In this document: one piece after another, positions 1 to 11,776 of the stretch
How positions within the stretch are numbered: the first letter of the stretch is position 1
How the letters are laid out: every line of letters starts with the position of its first letter
Assembly: GCA_036925085.1 (NCBI GenBank)
Contig: JAUPFP010000041.1
Coordinates: 132,001-196,000, forward strand
Source of the DNA: Brachycybe producta
Lineage: Eukaryota; Arthropoda; Diplopoda; Playtdesmida; Andrognathidae
Direction of reading: 5' to 3'
DNA: 64,000 nt
Translations under genes and position numbers: made by a program
Notes under the pieces: model-generated
What the model was told of the DNA's origin: nothing
Database searches by the model: none
The model's input: the letters and a program-made list of their open reading frames with translations, nothing else

Positions 1-821
1 GAATCTATTGGTATTTAATATGCAAACAACTAGTAGACTTAACTCCCACAATATGCTTTAATACATTATTCAGACAATGTGGGTTAATGGAATTATTAGT
101 TTAATTACTTTAATAATATTAATATTACATTAGTGTTTGATGTTTGAATAAAAAATAAAAAATATACACAATATGCAAAATGCAAAAATATACACTTCCC
201 AATGTGGCAGTTTCTTATAGTCAGTGTAGGAATTTCTTTTATAAATAAAAACCATATTTTATGGTTTAAACCAAAAAAAACCGGGTTAATTTGTTTTTTT
301 CCCCTCAAACTAAAAAAAAAACAAGCCACCCTGCTCACAATCATTAGAAGCAACAAAAGAAAATGTAAAATCAAAATAACTTGGTGTTTACGAAATTCTG
401 TATCATTTTTTTTTTTACGGAAAACAATATTCCATCCACAAAAAAATACCAGATCTTAAAGCATAGATTAAAACCCATTAAGAGCCTACAGTGAAAAAAA
501 AACTTACAAAAATCTTCGCATGTAGGCGCTTCTGTAGCTGTGACGTCAACATGTGGCAAAAAAAATCAATTTTGATACACTTTTGTCCGCCATTTTCTTT
601 CTTATCGATGGATAAAAGTGGGTATATTTTAATAACGACTCTTTTTTGGGTAAATATGCACTACTGAAAAAAGGAAGAGCAACTTTTGATCTACAATGGT
701 GAGTAATTTGAGTCGTATACAATTAGTGGTCAAATTTTAGGGTATCATGAAACTTATGGTTAGTGGGAAATTTAGATCCTATAAAATGTATAAACGGAGG
801 AGCGTTTGTCGCCTATGGGAT
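1..821. other. AT-rich DNA, no gene seen
   Basis: Open frames here are short, low-complexity and rich in Phe, Lys and Ile, as expected from A and T runs. One TGACGTCA palindrome occurs near 541-548. No repeat shared with the rest of the window was recognised. Confidence 0.6.
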
Positions 822-1158
822 TTAACATGAGCTAAAAAAATACGAGATTTTAAAATGAAATTAAAAATAGAAAAACTAATTATAAATTTGTACCAATGTA
901 TCACTAGATGAGCAATATTGTTATGTACATAACATTTGTGTGAACCATGTATTTTTAAATAGGAATTTAACATGGGCTAAAAATACGAGATTTAAAGCGA
1001 AATTAAAAATAGAAAAACTAATTATAAATTTGTACCAACGTATCACTAGATGAGCAATATTGTTATGTACATATTGCAATTTGAATTTTGAAAATAACAA
1101 TTTTCGTTGCAGAAAACAAAACATTTGCCTGAACCATGTATTTTTAAAATAGGAATTT
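822..1158 (+). repeat. Imperfect direct tandem duplication, about 145-bp period
   Basis: Two adjacent copies begin TTAACATGRGCTAAAAA at 822 and 967 and share a stretch around TATCACTAGATGAGCAATAT and the end TGAACCATGTATTTTTAAA. The second copy carries roughly 49 extra bases (about 1,072-1,120) just before the shared end, either inserted there or deleted from copy one. Copies are around 90% alike outside the indel. Coding function is unlikely. Confidence 0.8.
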
Positions 1159-1530
1159 CTCTTTCTCATTGGTTCCAATGGCTTAACTGTGGGGCGCCAC
1201 TAAACGGCGAAAAGTGGAACTATAATTGTCATCTGCTAATATTCAAAATGGCGTCACACATATAGGCTCTTAAGGATTAAACTCAATTAAAAGAAAGAGA
1301 ACACATTCAACACAAGAAAGAAAGAGTTGGATTCTTTCTCTTTCAAATTGAATTACTTGAGTCTTTTTTTCTTCTTCCGAGAACAGCAAAGTTTACTTAA
1401 GCCGATGTAATACAAGATTTGATGAAAATGTTCAAGAGATTTTTTTTCTAAAGGAAACCGTTAATGCTGTCTATATTCAAAGATTGGAAAGCCAACAGAT
1501 TTGGAATCAGAAAAAACGATTCTACAATAG
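1159..1530. other. Unannotated spacer
   Basis: Contains a GAAAGA-rich patch near 1,290-1,350 and nothing else recognisable. Confidence 0.5.
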
Positions 1531-1931
1531 AGAGTTAGCGAAATTTCGTACGAAATTTATATATTTAAAATTAAGTGATTTCGTTTTCGTTTCAATTTCG
1601 TAATTTTAGTTAGCGAAGCAACCCTAAAAAGTAAACGAAATCATTCACCTTTTACGGCGATTTGTGTGGTCATTTTTGACTAATTAATCGCCCCTAAACG
1701 TAGATTTTTTAATTTTTATTGTTCTTTGCACTTAATATTCTAGCTTTAATGGGAAATCTTTCACGTAGGGTTGGTTATTCTTTTTAAAACGACGTCGTTT
1801 TCCATCGAAGCGGTGGATAAATGGCGTCGTTTTCAAGTTTCTCAAACGGTGTTAAACCGCTTCTGCGCACGCGCGTTTATTTCGTTTCTACGAATAAATA
1901 CGAAACGAAACATCTTTTTCTCGTAGTAAAC
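1531..1931 (+). mobile_element. MITE family B, copy 1 (3' end missing)
   Basis: It starts AGAGTTAGCGAAATTTCGTA and matches the full copy at 5,071-5,648 through several distinctive blocks: the GTGATTTCGTTTTCGTTTC block, the AAACGACGTCGTTTTCCATC palindrome near 1,786, and the GCGCGTTTATTTCG block near 1,873. After about 1,931 similarity stops and the right inverted terminus is absent, so this copy is truncated. No transposase reading frame is present; it is a non-autonomous relic. Confidence 0.7.
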
Positions 1932-1992
1932 TTTTGAGCAAAAAATGGGACGTTGTTAAATTGCTGCTAGTTAAATTACTTTTAAAGTAGTT

Positions 1993-2446
1993 TAAAGACC
2001 GCCTTATACTTCATTCTTTTTATTCCATTCTGTTCCTTTCTGTTCTGTCCGTTCAGTTCATGTCAAAGGAAAGCTCATATACTATCAATGACTAAACTGA
2101 ACGGCATGAACAACTGAGCAATAAGAAACACATAGGGCAAATCTTAGGGAAAAATAGGATAAGGAAACTGGCAACATAATTATTTAATAAAATAAGAAAA
2201 GCTGGCATCACAGGTCTCCATCCCATAATAGGAAGTGGACAATAAACAGGATAAGGTGTGGCTTATGACGTCCTATGTTATTCTGATTGGCTACAATGAA
2301 CAGATTTCCCGCCAAAGTTCAGCAAAGTTCTATCCATTCTGTTCGTTCCTTTTATGCCAATGCAATGGACATTTGAACTGCTTTTTTAGAACAGAATGGA
2401 AACTGAACAGACTGAACAGAAAAGAATGAAGTATAAGGCGGCCTTA
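1993..2446. mobile_element. MITE family C, single copy with inverted ends
   Basis: The left end CCGCCTTATACTTCATTCTT and the right end AGAATGAAGTATAAGGCGG are inverted complements, and the match continues inward through GTTCTG/CAGAAC-rich sequence (arms about 60 bp). A GTAGTTT heptamer occurs just outside both ends (near 1,986 and 2,450), consistent with a 7-8 bp target duplication. There is no coding capacity. hAT-like is an inference from the duplication length. Confidence 0.7.
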
Positions 2447-3060
2447 ATCGTAGTTTCAACTACTTCAAAAATGTAAACTAAAAAAAAAAACAGTAATAAC
2501 CTCAATTATTGGTAAACAGTATTAAAACCTCCACCCTAGGTTTAATATTACAAACGTCAGCGAAATTAATGAAATAAACCTCGTATTATCCATATTTCTT
2601 GACATTTTAACATACAGTACATGTAAAGCCAAGGCCTCACACGCGTGTAAAATGTCAACAGAAAACAAGACGTAAAACAGAAAAATGTAAAAAAAAATCG
2701 CTTTACAACAACTGAAAACGAGCTGAAAACAAAGCTGAGATTACGTATCAGTCGAAAAACAAACCAAAAAGAACAGCTGCCGAAGTCACGTGCCTGGAGT
2801 CACGGCAAGGGTCACTAGCATGCCGTATCTCCTCTTTATCCTCCTAAATTTTTCCCTTCATACCAACAGATGGAGCTTTTTTTACGTTTTTTGTTCAGGT
2901 TTTCTGTTGTGCAAGTGGGATCCCTTGAACGTCATGGAAAGTGTAATAGCGACATAAAATGTAAAACATTTTCAATTCGTTTCTGTTTTCAGCAGTATTT
3001 TTTACGCATTTGAGACTTCAGCTTAAGAATGCAAGTAGATCATTTTTGTCCCCATAGCAT
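2447..3060. other. Unannotated spacer
   Basis: No gene, repeat copy or RNA was recognised. Base composition is slightly more balanced around 2,750-2,850. Confidence 0.5.
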
Positions 3061-3300
3061 TAGATGGCGCCACTAGCCCTCCTCCCATAGAAATCTACTG
3101 ACACTCGTTCAACTCTGACTCACCTTCCTTTTTTTCACGTGGCAAACTTTTAATTGCTGCTACACATATGTTTTGGGTAAGTTTGTCACGTGCTGATAAT
3201 AGATTTTTTTAGGCGCTTTTAGAGCTAAAAGGCTGCATTCTATCTCAATTCTAATTGGCGAGTGTAGTTTGACACCTATGTCGGTTGCAGGCGCCATCTA
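3061..3300. mobile_element. Possible short inverted-repeat element
   Basis: The interval begins TAGATGGCGCC and ends GGCGCCATCTA, an 11-bp perfect inverted pair 240 bp apart. The inner sequence does not pair well, and no second copy was seen, so this may be chance or a decayed MITE. Confidence 0.35.
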
Positions 3301-4509
3301 CATTGCATTTACACAAGTATTTTTCCATGAAGCCCTGTTCAGTCATTTTTGCATACTATCTTACTAAGAAACAAATTGCCAAAAATGAGAGGACAACATG
3401 TATTCAGTTTCCAATATGAATAAACCAGCCTAACAATTACTGCATGCATGTTTTGAGGTTTTTACTCGATACAAATTCTAACCTATATTAGTTTTATTAG
3501 TTATTAACTTATTACTAATTAGCTTCATTTGGTATATGGTAGAATTCCAATAGTAATGATGGTACTGTGGTTTACTGGCCCACATTTTATGACTAAGTTT
3601 CTGTAATAAAGGCAGTAATAAATTTCAATTTTTAAGATTAACTAAGTTTTTATACAGTCAAGACATTTTGACAGGATCCATTAGTTGAAAATCTAAATTT
3701 AGCAATAGATCTATCCAAAAAGGATGAGATTGGTCTCTTTTTTAACAAAAAAAAATGTAGAATGCACTTATATGTATGGTAATAATAATGTACATGCAAC
3801 CATCCATCCATTATCTTGTTCGTTGTATGTTTATCCAAAAAAAACCCCCAAAAAACGTGATTAGAAGCACATGTTGGCATCATTTAGTTAAGAGACATAA
3901 GGCAAAAACACGCCAAAACAATTTACGTAGCTCCATAATAAACGTGATATAGTTCGAGAAAAAAAAAATTAGATTAGGAACATCTGAATGTCTACTTTAC
4001 TTATACATAAACACAATGTTAAAAATGCTGATTATACAATGTTCACTACTAAAACAGCAGTGCTCAAACAGTTTTAATTTAGGCGTTAACACATTTCCGC
4101 CTTTTTTTCCATTTCGGTCAAAGATGACAGTTTAGAATGGGTTCAGTCTAAAACAGAACAAACCGAATACAGTTCGCAAACATTTTACAAAGAAGATGTT
4201 CGTTGTTCTGTTCGCAATAGCCGGAGTGTCCCAAACTTGAAACAGTTTTAAGATGTTCGCGAACATGTTGGCAACGTGTTGCCACCTCTAACAAATGTGC
4301 TGTTCAAATCTGCTAATGCCCATTGGGAACCTGGTGCGTTAACATCGACGAAATGATCAGAAACGGTTCTCCAAAAATCGCGAACCGATTAAACCTGCTC
4401 CGAACCGAGTAGAAACGGTTCTGTTCTACCCGTTGCCACCTCTAGTTTTGAGTATGACCGAAACAAGAGAGACCGAAATTATCATATTCCACCAAAGTTA
4501 ATTCCATTT
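3301..4509. other. Unannotated spacer
   Basis: At 4,140-4,440 there are repeated GTTCGCGAAC/GTTCTGTTCG-type words, also seen at 54,880-54,925, probably from a decayed repeat. No gene was recognised. Confidence 0.5.
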
Positions 4510-5070
4510 AAAGAGACCATTACCCCCAGGATTTTTTGGTTGAAATATTGTCTAGATTTACCCAACGATTACTAAAATAATTTTTAAAATTAAAAATAAG
4601 ACAATAAAAGTATAAAAGAAGTTAAAAATGAAGTGACTTTTATTAGGACTCACCAAACAACGCCATTTTAAATTTCTAAAAACGAAAGTCTCCCCCTCAA
4701 TTTAGTGGCAAATGTTGTCACCCAACATTCCCATAATTCCTTAATGAAATACATGTATTCCCACATTCATATTCGACTCAATGCAACTTTCACGTCAACT
4801 CGAGAGCCACGTGGCAGGTGAGGTAATTCCAATATTAAATCCATAGTACTTTGAAATGAATAGGAAATACACATATTTGGATAGTGAATTCAAAGTAATG
4901 TGAGGTGACAACACAGGCAAAAGGCTTAAATATCGATATATCGATATTCTTCGAGTATACTAGTATGCTTTTTATTGCTTTAGTTCTGATTCATGTTGTT
5001 TGGTGGCGCATCTACCTGAAATAGCAAGTTTCGACCAAATAACAATTGATTTTGAAGTTTTTTTTTAATT

Positions 5071-5648
5071 AGAGACTTAGCGAAATTTCGTGCGAAATTT
5101 CGTGCGAAATTTCGTGCGAAATTTCGTGCGAAATTTCGTTCGAAATTAATGTTCACGAAATGTATATATTTAAATTAAGTGATTTCGTTTTCGTTTCCAT
5201 TTCGTAATTTTAGTTTGCGAAGCAATCCTAAAACGTAAACGAAATCATTCACCTTTATACGGCGATGTGTGTGGTCATTTTTGACTAATTAATCGCAGCT
5301 AAACGTAGTTTTTTTATTGTTTTATTGTTCTTTGCACTTAATATTCTTGCTTTAATCGGAAATCTTTCATGTAGGGTTGGTTATTCTGTTTAAAACGACG
5401 TCGTTTTCCATCAAAGCAGTGGAAAAATGGCGTCGTTTTCAAGTTTCTCAAACGGCGTTAAACACTTCTGCGCATGCGCGTTTATTTCGTTTCTACGAAA
5501 TCCAACTACGAAATTATTCAATAATGTCGTAATTTTAGTGACCATTTCGTACGAAATCTTTATTTTACAACGAAATGAGGTGGAAGTGACGTCAAAATCT
5601 ATCATTTAGTAAATAAACTAATTTCGTACGAAATTTCGCTAAGTCTCT
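5071..5648 (+). mobile_element. MITE family B, copy 2, full length
   Basis: The ends are AGAGACTTAGCGAAATTTCG and CGAAATTTCGCTAAGTCTCT, perfect inverted complements over 20 bp, with weaker pairing beyond. Length is 578 bp. The interior shares blocks with copy 1 at 1,531-1,931 and encodes no protein. It is inserted in the F element at 4,510-5,740. The superfamily is not assigned because the target duplication is unclear (ATT-like). Confidence 0.8.
5087..5150 (+). repeat. 12-bp subterminal tandem repeat in MITE B
   Basis: About five head-to-tail copies of GCGAAATTTCGT occur just inside the left terminus. Each unit is almost a perfect palindrome (ACGAAATTTCGT). The truncated copy at 1.5 kb has only one to two units, so the array expanded in this copy. 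Confidence 0.85.
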
Positions 5649-6025
5649 ATTAAGAAGGTACTTTTAAAAAAATAAACAACATTTTTACAATCAAAAAGTA
5701 AGTCTCTTCGTGATTTTAAGTAGAAATTTCTAGAGGTCACAGTGGCGCTTGATCAATGCGGTTGTTGCTAGTTGTAAAGAAAAGTGCCACAACCGCGTAC
5801 ATACGGATCCGCCTAACTCGAGGCCTAACCATATTGAATATTTACGGTTTGGCATGCATATTACACGATTTTTATCCAAAATGGCTGAGACTTGTGATCC
5901 GCCACAACATTGCTTGTATATTTGATTTTTTGTTTAATTACTAGAAGGGCACTGTATTTATTAGCTATGTGACAAACTACTAGACGAATTGCTGATTTTT
6001 TTTTCATGTAATATAATAATATGTG

Positions 6026-6368
6026 TAGACCAAGCATGTCCAACACAAAGGGTAACACGGGCCAAATAAACAATGTCAAAGTTTATGTGGGCCGCAAATT
6101 TTTATAGAATTTTTATAGAAACGTAGGTTTTGATTTCGAAAAGTACAGACTTATAAAAAAGAACAAGGACAACGGTAAAATTAATGTTTTCTTCCTGTGA
6201 CACTTGGCATCTCTTCTTCTCTGCTACAATATTTCCTACTTTGGGGGGAAATTTTGTTCGCAGTGATTACTTTCAAAACTGACCCAAGTTGAATGTCAGT
6301 AATCCTAGATCTGAGAGGGGCTGGGCCGCATGCCGCCCGCGAGCCGCGAGTTTGACTTGCTTGGTGTA
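6026..6368 (+). mobile_element. hAT-like MITE family H, copy 1
   Basis: It begins TAGACCAAGCATGTCCAAC and ends TTTGACTTGCTTGGTGTA, and is co-linear with the copy at 26,601-26,956, including GTTTATGTGGGCCGCA, GAAAAGTACNGACTTATAAA and CTGACCCAAGTTGAATGTCA. The pattern (AAGCATGTCAAACTCA opening, GGGCCGCA and TTTGACNCGCTTGGTCTA closing) resembles short hAT elements of many animal genomes. No clear 8-bp target duplication was found. Confidence 0.75.
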
Positions 6369-7427
6369 TACGGTATTGCATAATGTGGAGCCCATGTCTA
6401 GGCAGGCTCCTTTATTTCTTGCCGTGACTGACTTTAGGCGTATCTTACCCGATTAACTAAAGAACAATCGAACGAAACTGAGCGAAGAGTATATTCGATT
6501 TCTTTATAATTTTATAGATCATTCGTTGAAAAAATAAAAAAACAATACATAACTTGGATTTTTATTAATAATGTGCACTGCAATTTATTAAATTAATAAG
6601 TTAATAATATGCATGCTGACTATGCATGTACTGTATGTATGCATGATAACTAAATATTGTATTTGAACTTTTTTGTCAACTATTTTTGGAATGTTTGGAA
6701 TTTAGAGAAATTTTTTTTTTTGCGATTTAAACAATGGCTATATGTAAGCCTACTCCCGAGTGCCAAGCAACCCAAAAGCTAATGCTACGAAATGTACGAA
6801 ACACGTAAGTGGACCATGTTGTTTCCTCTAAATGGTAAAAATAACTGATAATTATTCAAGATAATATTGTTGAATGGTAATTCCATTATTTCATCCAATT
6901 CCATATAGAAATATATGAAGCCAATGCAAATCCATCGTTTCACCACCATCCGTTATAAATAGAATTTTAATTTCCGCTTTTACAAAAGACGAATTTTTTT
7001 TTTCAGCACAGAAAAAGAAAAAAAAACAACAACGAAGCAATACAATTTTTTTTTAAAAAAATATTTTCATTAGATATTTGAATTAATTAGAGACACAACA
7101 ACAAGCACATTGTTGTGGTGCAACCAAAAATAATAATATAGAGAAAAAAAGAAACATTTTAAAACTTTTAAAGTTTGATAATCATCACCAGTGCTAACTA
7201 TATTTTCAAACCAGCACATTCCCTAATTTCATCCATTTATCTATCAATGTGATGTGCTGTCTATAAACGTCTATTAACGCGACGTCACACAGCTGAATAG
7301 ATTGGAATATCGCTCGAAAGAATACCGAGTGTCACTGGTAAAATGTTCGCAGTTTTTTAAAAAGTGGAAATTATAAAAAAAAAACGGTACAAGAAATACA
7401 AATTTGAAACTTAAGGTGATTTTGTAA
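6369..7427. other. Unannotated AT-rich spacer
   Basis: Long A and T runs at 6,690-6,720 and 6,990-7,070. No gene or shared repeat was recognised. Confidence 0.5.
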
Positions 7428-7715
7428 AAGTCGGTTCACTCGCATCGTTTGGTACAACGTTTTGCCTGCACGTTGCAGGTAAGTCGTTGCGTGTGAACAG
7501 GAAAACTGAAATTATACGAACTGCGTGCAGAGACAATACAAGGGACGAAAAACTGAAGCCGAAGAGCTCAGGTATCCGCGAATTGCAAAGTTTTCTTTAG
7601 ATTTTGATGCCAGAAGTAGGATTTCGATGGAATCTGACAGTGTTGAAACTGCAACGTTTCTTTTGATTTACGCAGGCAAAACATTGTACTAAAATTTGCT
7701 TGTGGACCTGGCTTC
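7428..7715. mobile_element. Foldback MITE family Y
   Basis: The inner arms GTACAACGTTTTGCCTGC and GCAGGCAAAACATTGTAC pair almost perfectly, with GTTGCAG/CTGCAAC further in, and the outer parts (AAGTCGGTTCAC and GTGGACCTGGCTT) pair imperfectly. The span is about 288 bp with no coding capacity. One copy in the window. Confidence 0.55.
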
Positions 7716-7965
7716 AACAACATTATAAAATTGGTATAATATTAAAAAATATATATAAAATTTTGAAACAAATGTTTAAAAAATAGTTTTCCTAAAAAAT
7801 AATATTTATGAAGTTCGGGACAAACATTTAATTGTAAAAAAAGTTTTTAAAATCCAGTAATTGTTTTAATGCTTTATTTCTTTAGTCCATTTTGTGCACA
7901 ACTACTGCACTTTTATAATAGTATTGACTGCTGTTAGAAGGAGTTCTTTTCCCCAAAGACACTAA

Positions 7966-8324
7966 AAGGGAGAATCACACATGCTGAAAAACGAGCAGAA
8001 AATACGAAATAGAAATAAAAATTTAGACTATTTCTATGATTGCTTTGCAGTGAAAGCTATATGGCGCTTCTACTAAATGCGTTACAAAGTGACATTCAGT
8101 GGGATTTTATACAGGCAGTTGGCTCCGCCCTTGTTATGACGAACGCAACTTCTAATTGGTTGGTTATGTAGTCTGACGTCACATGCTCCGCCCTTTTCAA
8201 CGTCGAACCAAACAACAAACCAATGAGAAGTTGCCGGTCGTCATAACAAAGGCGGAGCCAACTGAAGTTCTCCCCGATTTCTAACTGCCTGTGATTTTAT
8301 TCGGTGTGTATGTGTTTCTTCCCT
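7966..8324 (+). mobile_element. MITE family S, copy 1, split by a family D insertion
   Basis: The left end GGGAGAATCACACATGCTGAA and right end GGTGTGTATGTGTTTCTTCCC form an imperfect inverted pair. The interior (GATTGCTTTGCAGTG, TATGGCGCTTCTACTAAA) matches 57,651-57,836. Removing the D element and one target copy restores a roughly 170-bp element like the one at 57.7 kb. Confidence 0.75.
8111..8292. mobile_element. hAT-like palindromic MITE family D, copy 1, with 8-bp target duplication
   Basis: The element runs from ACAGGCAGTTGGCTCCGCCC to CTGCCTGT and folds on itself over most of its length. It is flanked by exact 8-bp repeats GATTTTAT (8,103-8,110 and 8,293-8,300), diagnostic of hAT-type insertion. 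The centre has a perfect cAMP-response palindrome TGACGTCA at 8,174-8,181, ATTGG/CCAAT boxes on both sides and CCGCCC/GGGCGG-type boxes in the arms. No protein is encoded. Confidence 0.88.
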
Positions 8325-9255
<931 letters not shown>

Positions 9256-9256
9256 T

Positions 9257-10030
9257 TTAAGGTGGCTGAATAGATATTTTGCTTTTGTCTCCTCCCCTCC
9301 CGCCGGATGGCGCCACAGCAGTTGCTAATGCTTATGCTCCATAGACTTTTTTTTGTAAAATTTGGACACATAAACGTCAAGTGAACGTTTTTTTAGAAAC
9401 AACATCACGAAAAAAAATCAAATTGTGTTCAAAACTAGAATAGTAAAAGTTTTTTCATGGCATCTTAAAAAATAAACATTTTATAGGCGCGTTGTTTGAA
9501 AATAAACCGTTTTTAGGTTTTTACATAAAAGATTTTTTTACAGATATCGTGAAAAAACTTTTAGCATTATCAACAACTATTCTACTTTCTAAAACTAATT
9601 TTTTTGTACTGATTCTTCTGAAAAACGTCCGCTTGAAAAATATTTTTATGTTCAGCAAAACGGTCAAACCGCTAGTGGGGGGAAGATACCTCCTATAGAA
9701 CATAACGCACCTCGGCTGGAAGAGTGGCACACCTAAAAAAACTCTTTTTGGGGGAAAAAGAGTTTAAAGTTAAGAGAAGATTCGTGGCTTACTTTTACTG
9801 AACTTTTCAAGAGCAATAACCATTTTGATTATTCACAATATCCATTTATTTGGCTCCCCGAAAATAGACTGAGATAGAAAAAATGAAATTTTAAGCTTGT
9901 TCCCCCCCCCCCCCAAAAAAAGTGTTTTTGAGGTGTGCCACTCTTCCAGTCTAGGTGCGATTAATAGCCACTGCAGTATCGCCTTTCGGTGCGACAAAAA
10001 CAAAATAAAATCTGTATTCAGCCATCTTAA
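9257..10030 (+). mobile_element. MITE family A, copy 1, interrupted by family I
   Basis: It begins TTAAGGTGGCTGAATAGATA and ends with TGTATTCAGCCATCTTAA, with the inner terminal motif GGATGGCGCCAC. The interior carries family words such as GTCAAGTGAACGTTTTTT, AAAATAAACATTTTATAG and a TTTTCATGGCAT block, shared with the copies at 11.2, 22.6 and 30.6 kb. The 254-bp family I hairpin at 9,706-9,959 interrupts its right part. Non-autonomous. Confidence 0.75.
9706..9959. mobile_element. Foldback MITE family I, copy 1
   Basis: It begins CGCACCTCGGCTGGAAGAGT and ends CTTCCAGTCTAGGTGCG. The arms continue inward through GTGGCACACCTAAAAAAA and TGAGGTGTGCCAC. The match to 58,621-58,879 includes GTTAAGAGAAGATTCGTGG and TATTCACAATATC. 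Excising it rejoins family A sequence: TATAGAACATAA then TAATAGCCACTG, as in copy 2 at 11.7 kb. Confidence 0.8.
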
Positions 10031-11218
10031 CAACCTAAAAATCCTAACTCTACTTACGACTAAGAAAGTATTAGGCCCATCGGCATCTTATAGACTTTGA
10101 TAATAGGCAAACGTGAAGAAAAAGAAAAAAATATGATTATGAATGACATTTGGGAATCAATTTTGCAAATAAAATTGGAACTGAATCAAATTTGCAACAT
10201 CATCCCCGTCTATCCACGCACTCAATATCAGCTTATAACTCCCGTCTTTTACAATTAAATGAACGGTTTAAGGTTTTTTGTTGTTGTTGTTGGGGGTTGT
10301 CAGTTTCGAAATGAAATGCAGTCAAGATACGTTTACTAAAATGGACTTAAAAAGCACACTTCAGCATAAATTACGAGGAAAATCTAATACATATGCTTAC
10401 TGACTGACTGGCATTTCTTTCTACAACTACTTTTTTTTAATAGTAAGTTCGTGATTTCTTCTGAGGGTTGAGAGCTTTAAAAATAGAACTGAATAATAAA
10501 AAAAAAGTGAGTTAACCTGGAAATAACACAAACCAATACCAATAGTAACAACTGAATAAAGGCATTCTCAGAGATTCAAGTGACTAAGGCATAGTCATTC
10601 TGCCAGTATAACGCCCTTTAATGAGAAATATTAAAGAGGAGCACAGGCCGTATAGCAACCAAACGGCAACTTGGACTGTCCATGATGCCGGCATTAAATA
10701 GACCTCCATCATTCGTTCATTTTTCCTAACTTCTAACAACGCTAGAAAGTATATTGTCGGAAAACCAAGTTTGTATGTGGTTGTACTAAACATACAAAAT
10801 ATAAGTATCCTTTGCATAACTAAAACAGCTGTAAAAAAGCCTGAGCTTTTAAAGGCCAAACCCCTTTAACATAAATAGCGACAAAAATTTCTAACTTTGA
10901 ATGAATTCCAAAAGAATCCACTTAAAAAAAAAACCGTACACCTCGACGTCGTTTTTCAATTTAAGAAAGAAAACTACTAAAACTTTGTTAAATATTTGAA
11001 CGCCAAAGAAAACAGAAAAATGGTAGCAAGATCTTTATGATGTGTTTTTGTCAGTAACAACCAAAAAAAAGACAAGACTCCTAAAATTAGTAGAATATTG
11101 TTCAAACAAAGAGCCGAAAATATTTCTTTTTGTTGCTGCTCTTTTTGCATTAAAAGCAGCAAGCAGCTGGAACAAGTTACTAAATAACTTCAACGAAAAC
11201 AACAATCTTTGGTTTTCA
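10031..11218. other. No gene identified; one unrecognised minus-strand frame
   Basis: A 91-codon minus frame (10,584-10,859) encodes a hydrophobic, unfamiliar sequence with segments such as WTVQVAVWLLYGLCSSLIFL; it lacks an ATG at the listed start context and resembles no family I know. A GTTGTTGTTGTTG tract lies near 10,280. Nothing else stands out. Confidence 0.4.
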
Positions 11219-11776
11219 TTAAGGTGCCTGAATATATTTTGTTTTTGTACCTCCAGATGGTGTCACTGCAGTGGCGAATGCTAATCTCCATAGACGTTTT
11301 TGCCGATGCAAATATTTTTGGACGCAAAAATGTCAAGTGAACGTGTTTTAAAAAAAAAAACATCACAAAAAAATTCAAATTGTTTTCAAAACTAGAATGG
11401 TAAAAGATTATGTTAAAAGTTTTTTCATGGCAATATCTTAAAAAATAAACATTTTATAGCAGTTTGAAAACAGTTTATTTTTTTTTTCCATTGACATTTC
11501 ATAGAAAACAATTTTCGCCTTTTTCAAACTTGTCATAAAAAGTTTATCAAGATGAAAAAAAAAACTTTTAGTATTATCACCAACTATTCTAGGTGCTAAA
11601 ACATTTAGAATTTTTTTTTCCTTTTGTTTCTTCTAAAAAACGTTCGCTTGAAAAATATAAATTTTCTCAAAACCGAGGGTGGATGAAAGGGACCTGCTAT
11701 AGAATATAATAGCCACAGAGGCGCGCGCCATCTGGGAGGACAAAAACAAAATACATATTTATATAAAGCCACCTTT
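11219..11776 (+). mobile_element. MITE family A, copy 2, uninterrupted
   Basis: It begins TTAAGGTGCCTGAATATATT and ends with ATTTATATAAAGCCACCTTTA, with inner terminal motifs CCAGATGGTGTCACTGCAGT and GCGCGCCATCTGGGAGG that pair with each other. The 558-bp length is the best guide to an intact family member here. Interior words (GGACGCAAAAATGTCAAGTG, ACAATTTTCGCCTTTTTCAA) recur in other copies. No coding frame. Confidence 0.8.

Larger units (their letters stand above)
4510..5740 (+). mobile_element. MITE family F, copy 1, interrupted by a family B insertion
   Basis: The left end AAAGAGACCATTACC and inner blocks (AACGAAAGTC followed by a C run, CATAATTCCTTAATGAAA, GGTGGCGCATCTA) match the intact copy at 33,214-33,747. 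The match breaks at 5,071, where family B copy 2 lies, and resumes after 5,648 up to a decayed right end GAAATTTCTAGAGGT. B therefore landed in an older F element. No coding capacity. Confidence 0.65.

Noticed and set aside
10584..10859. Hydrophobic 91-codon minus frame
   Set aside because: No recognisable family and no supporting splice sites; kept only as a remark.
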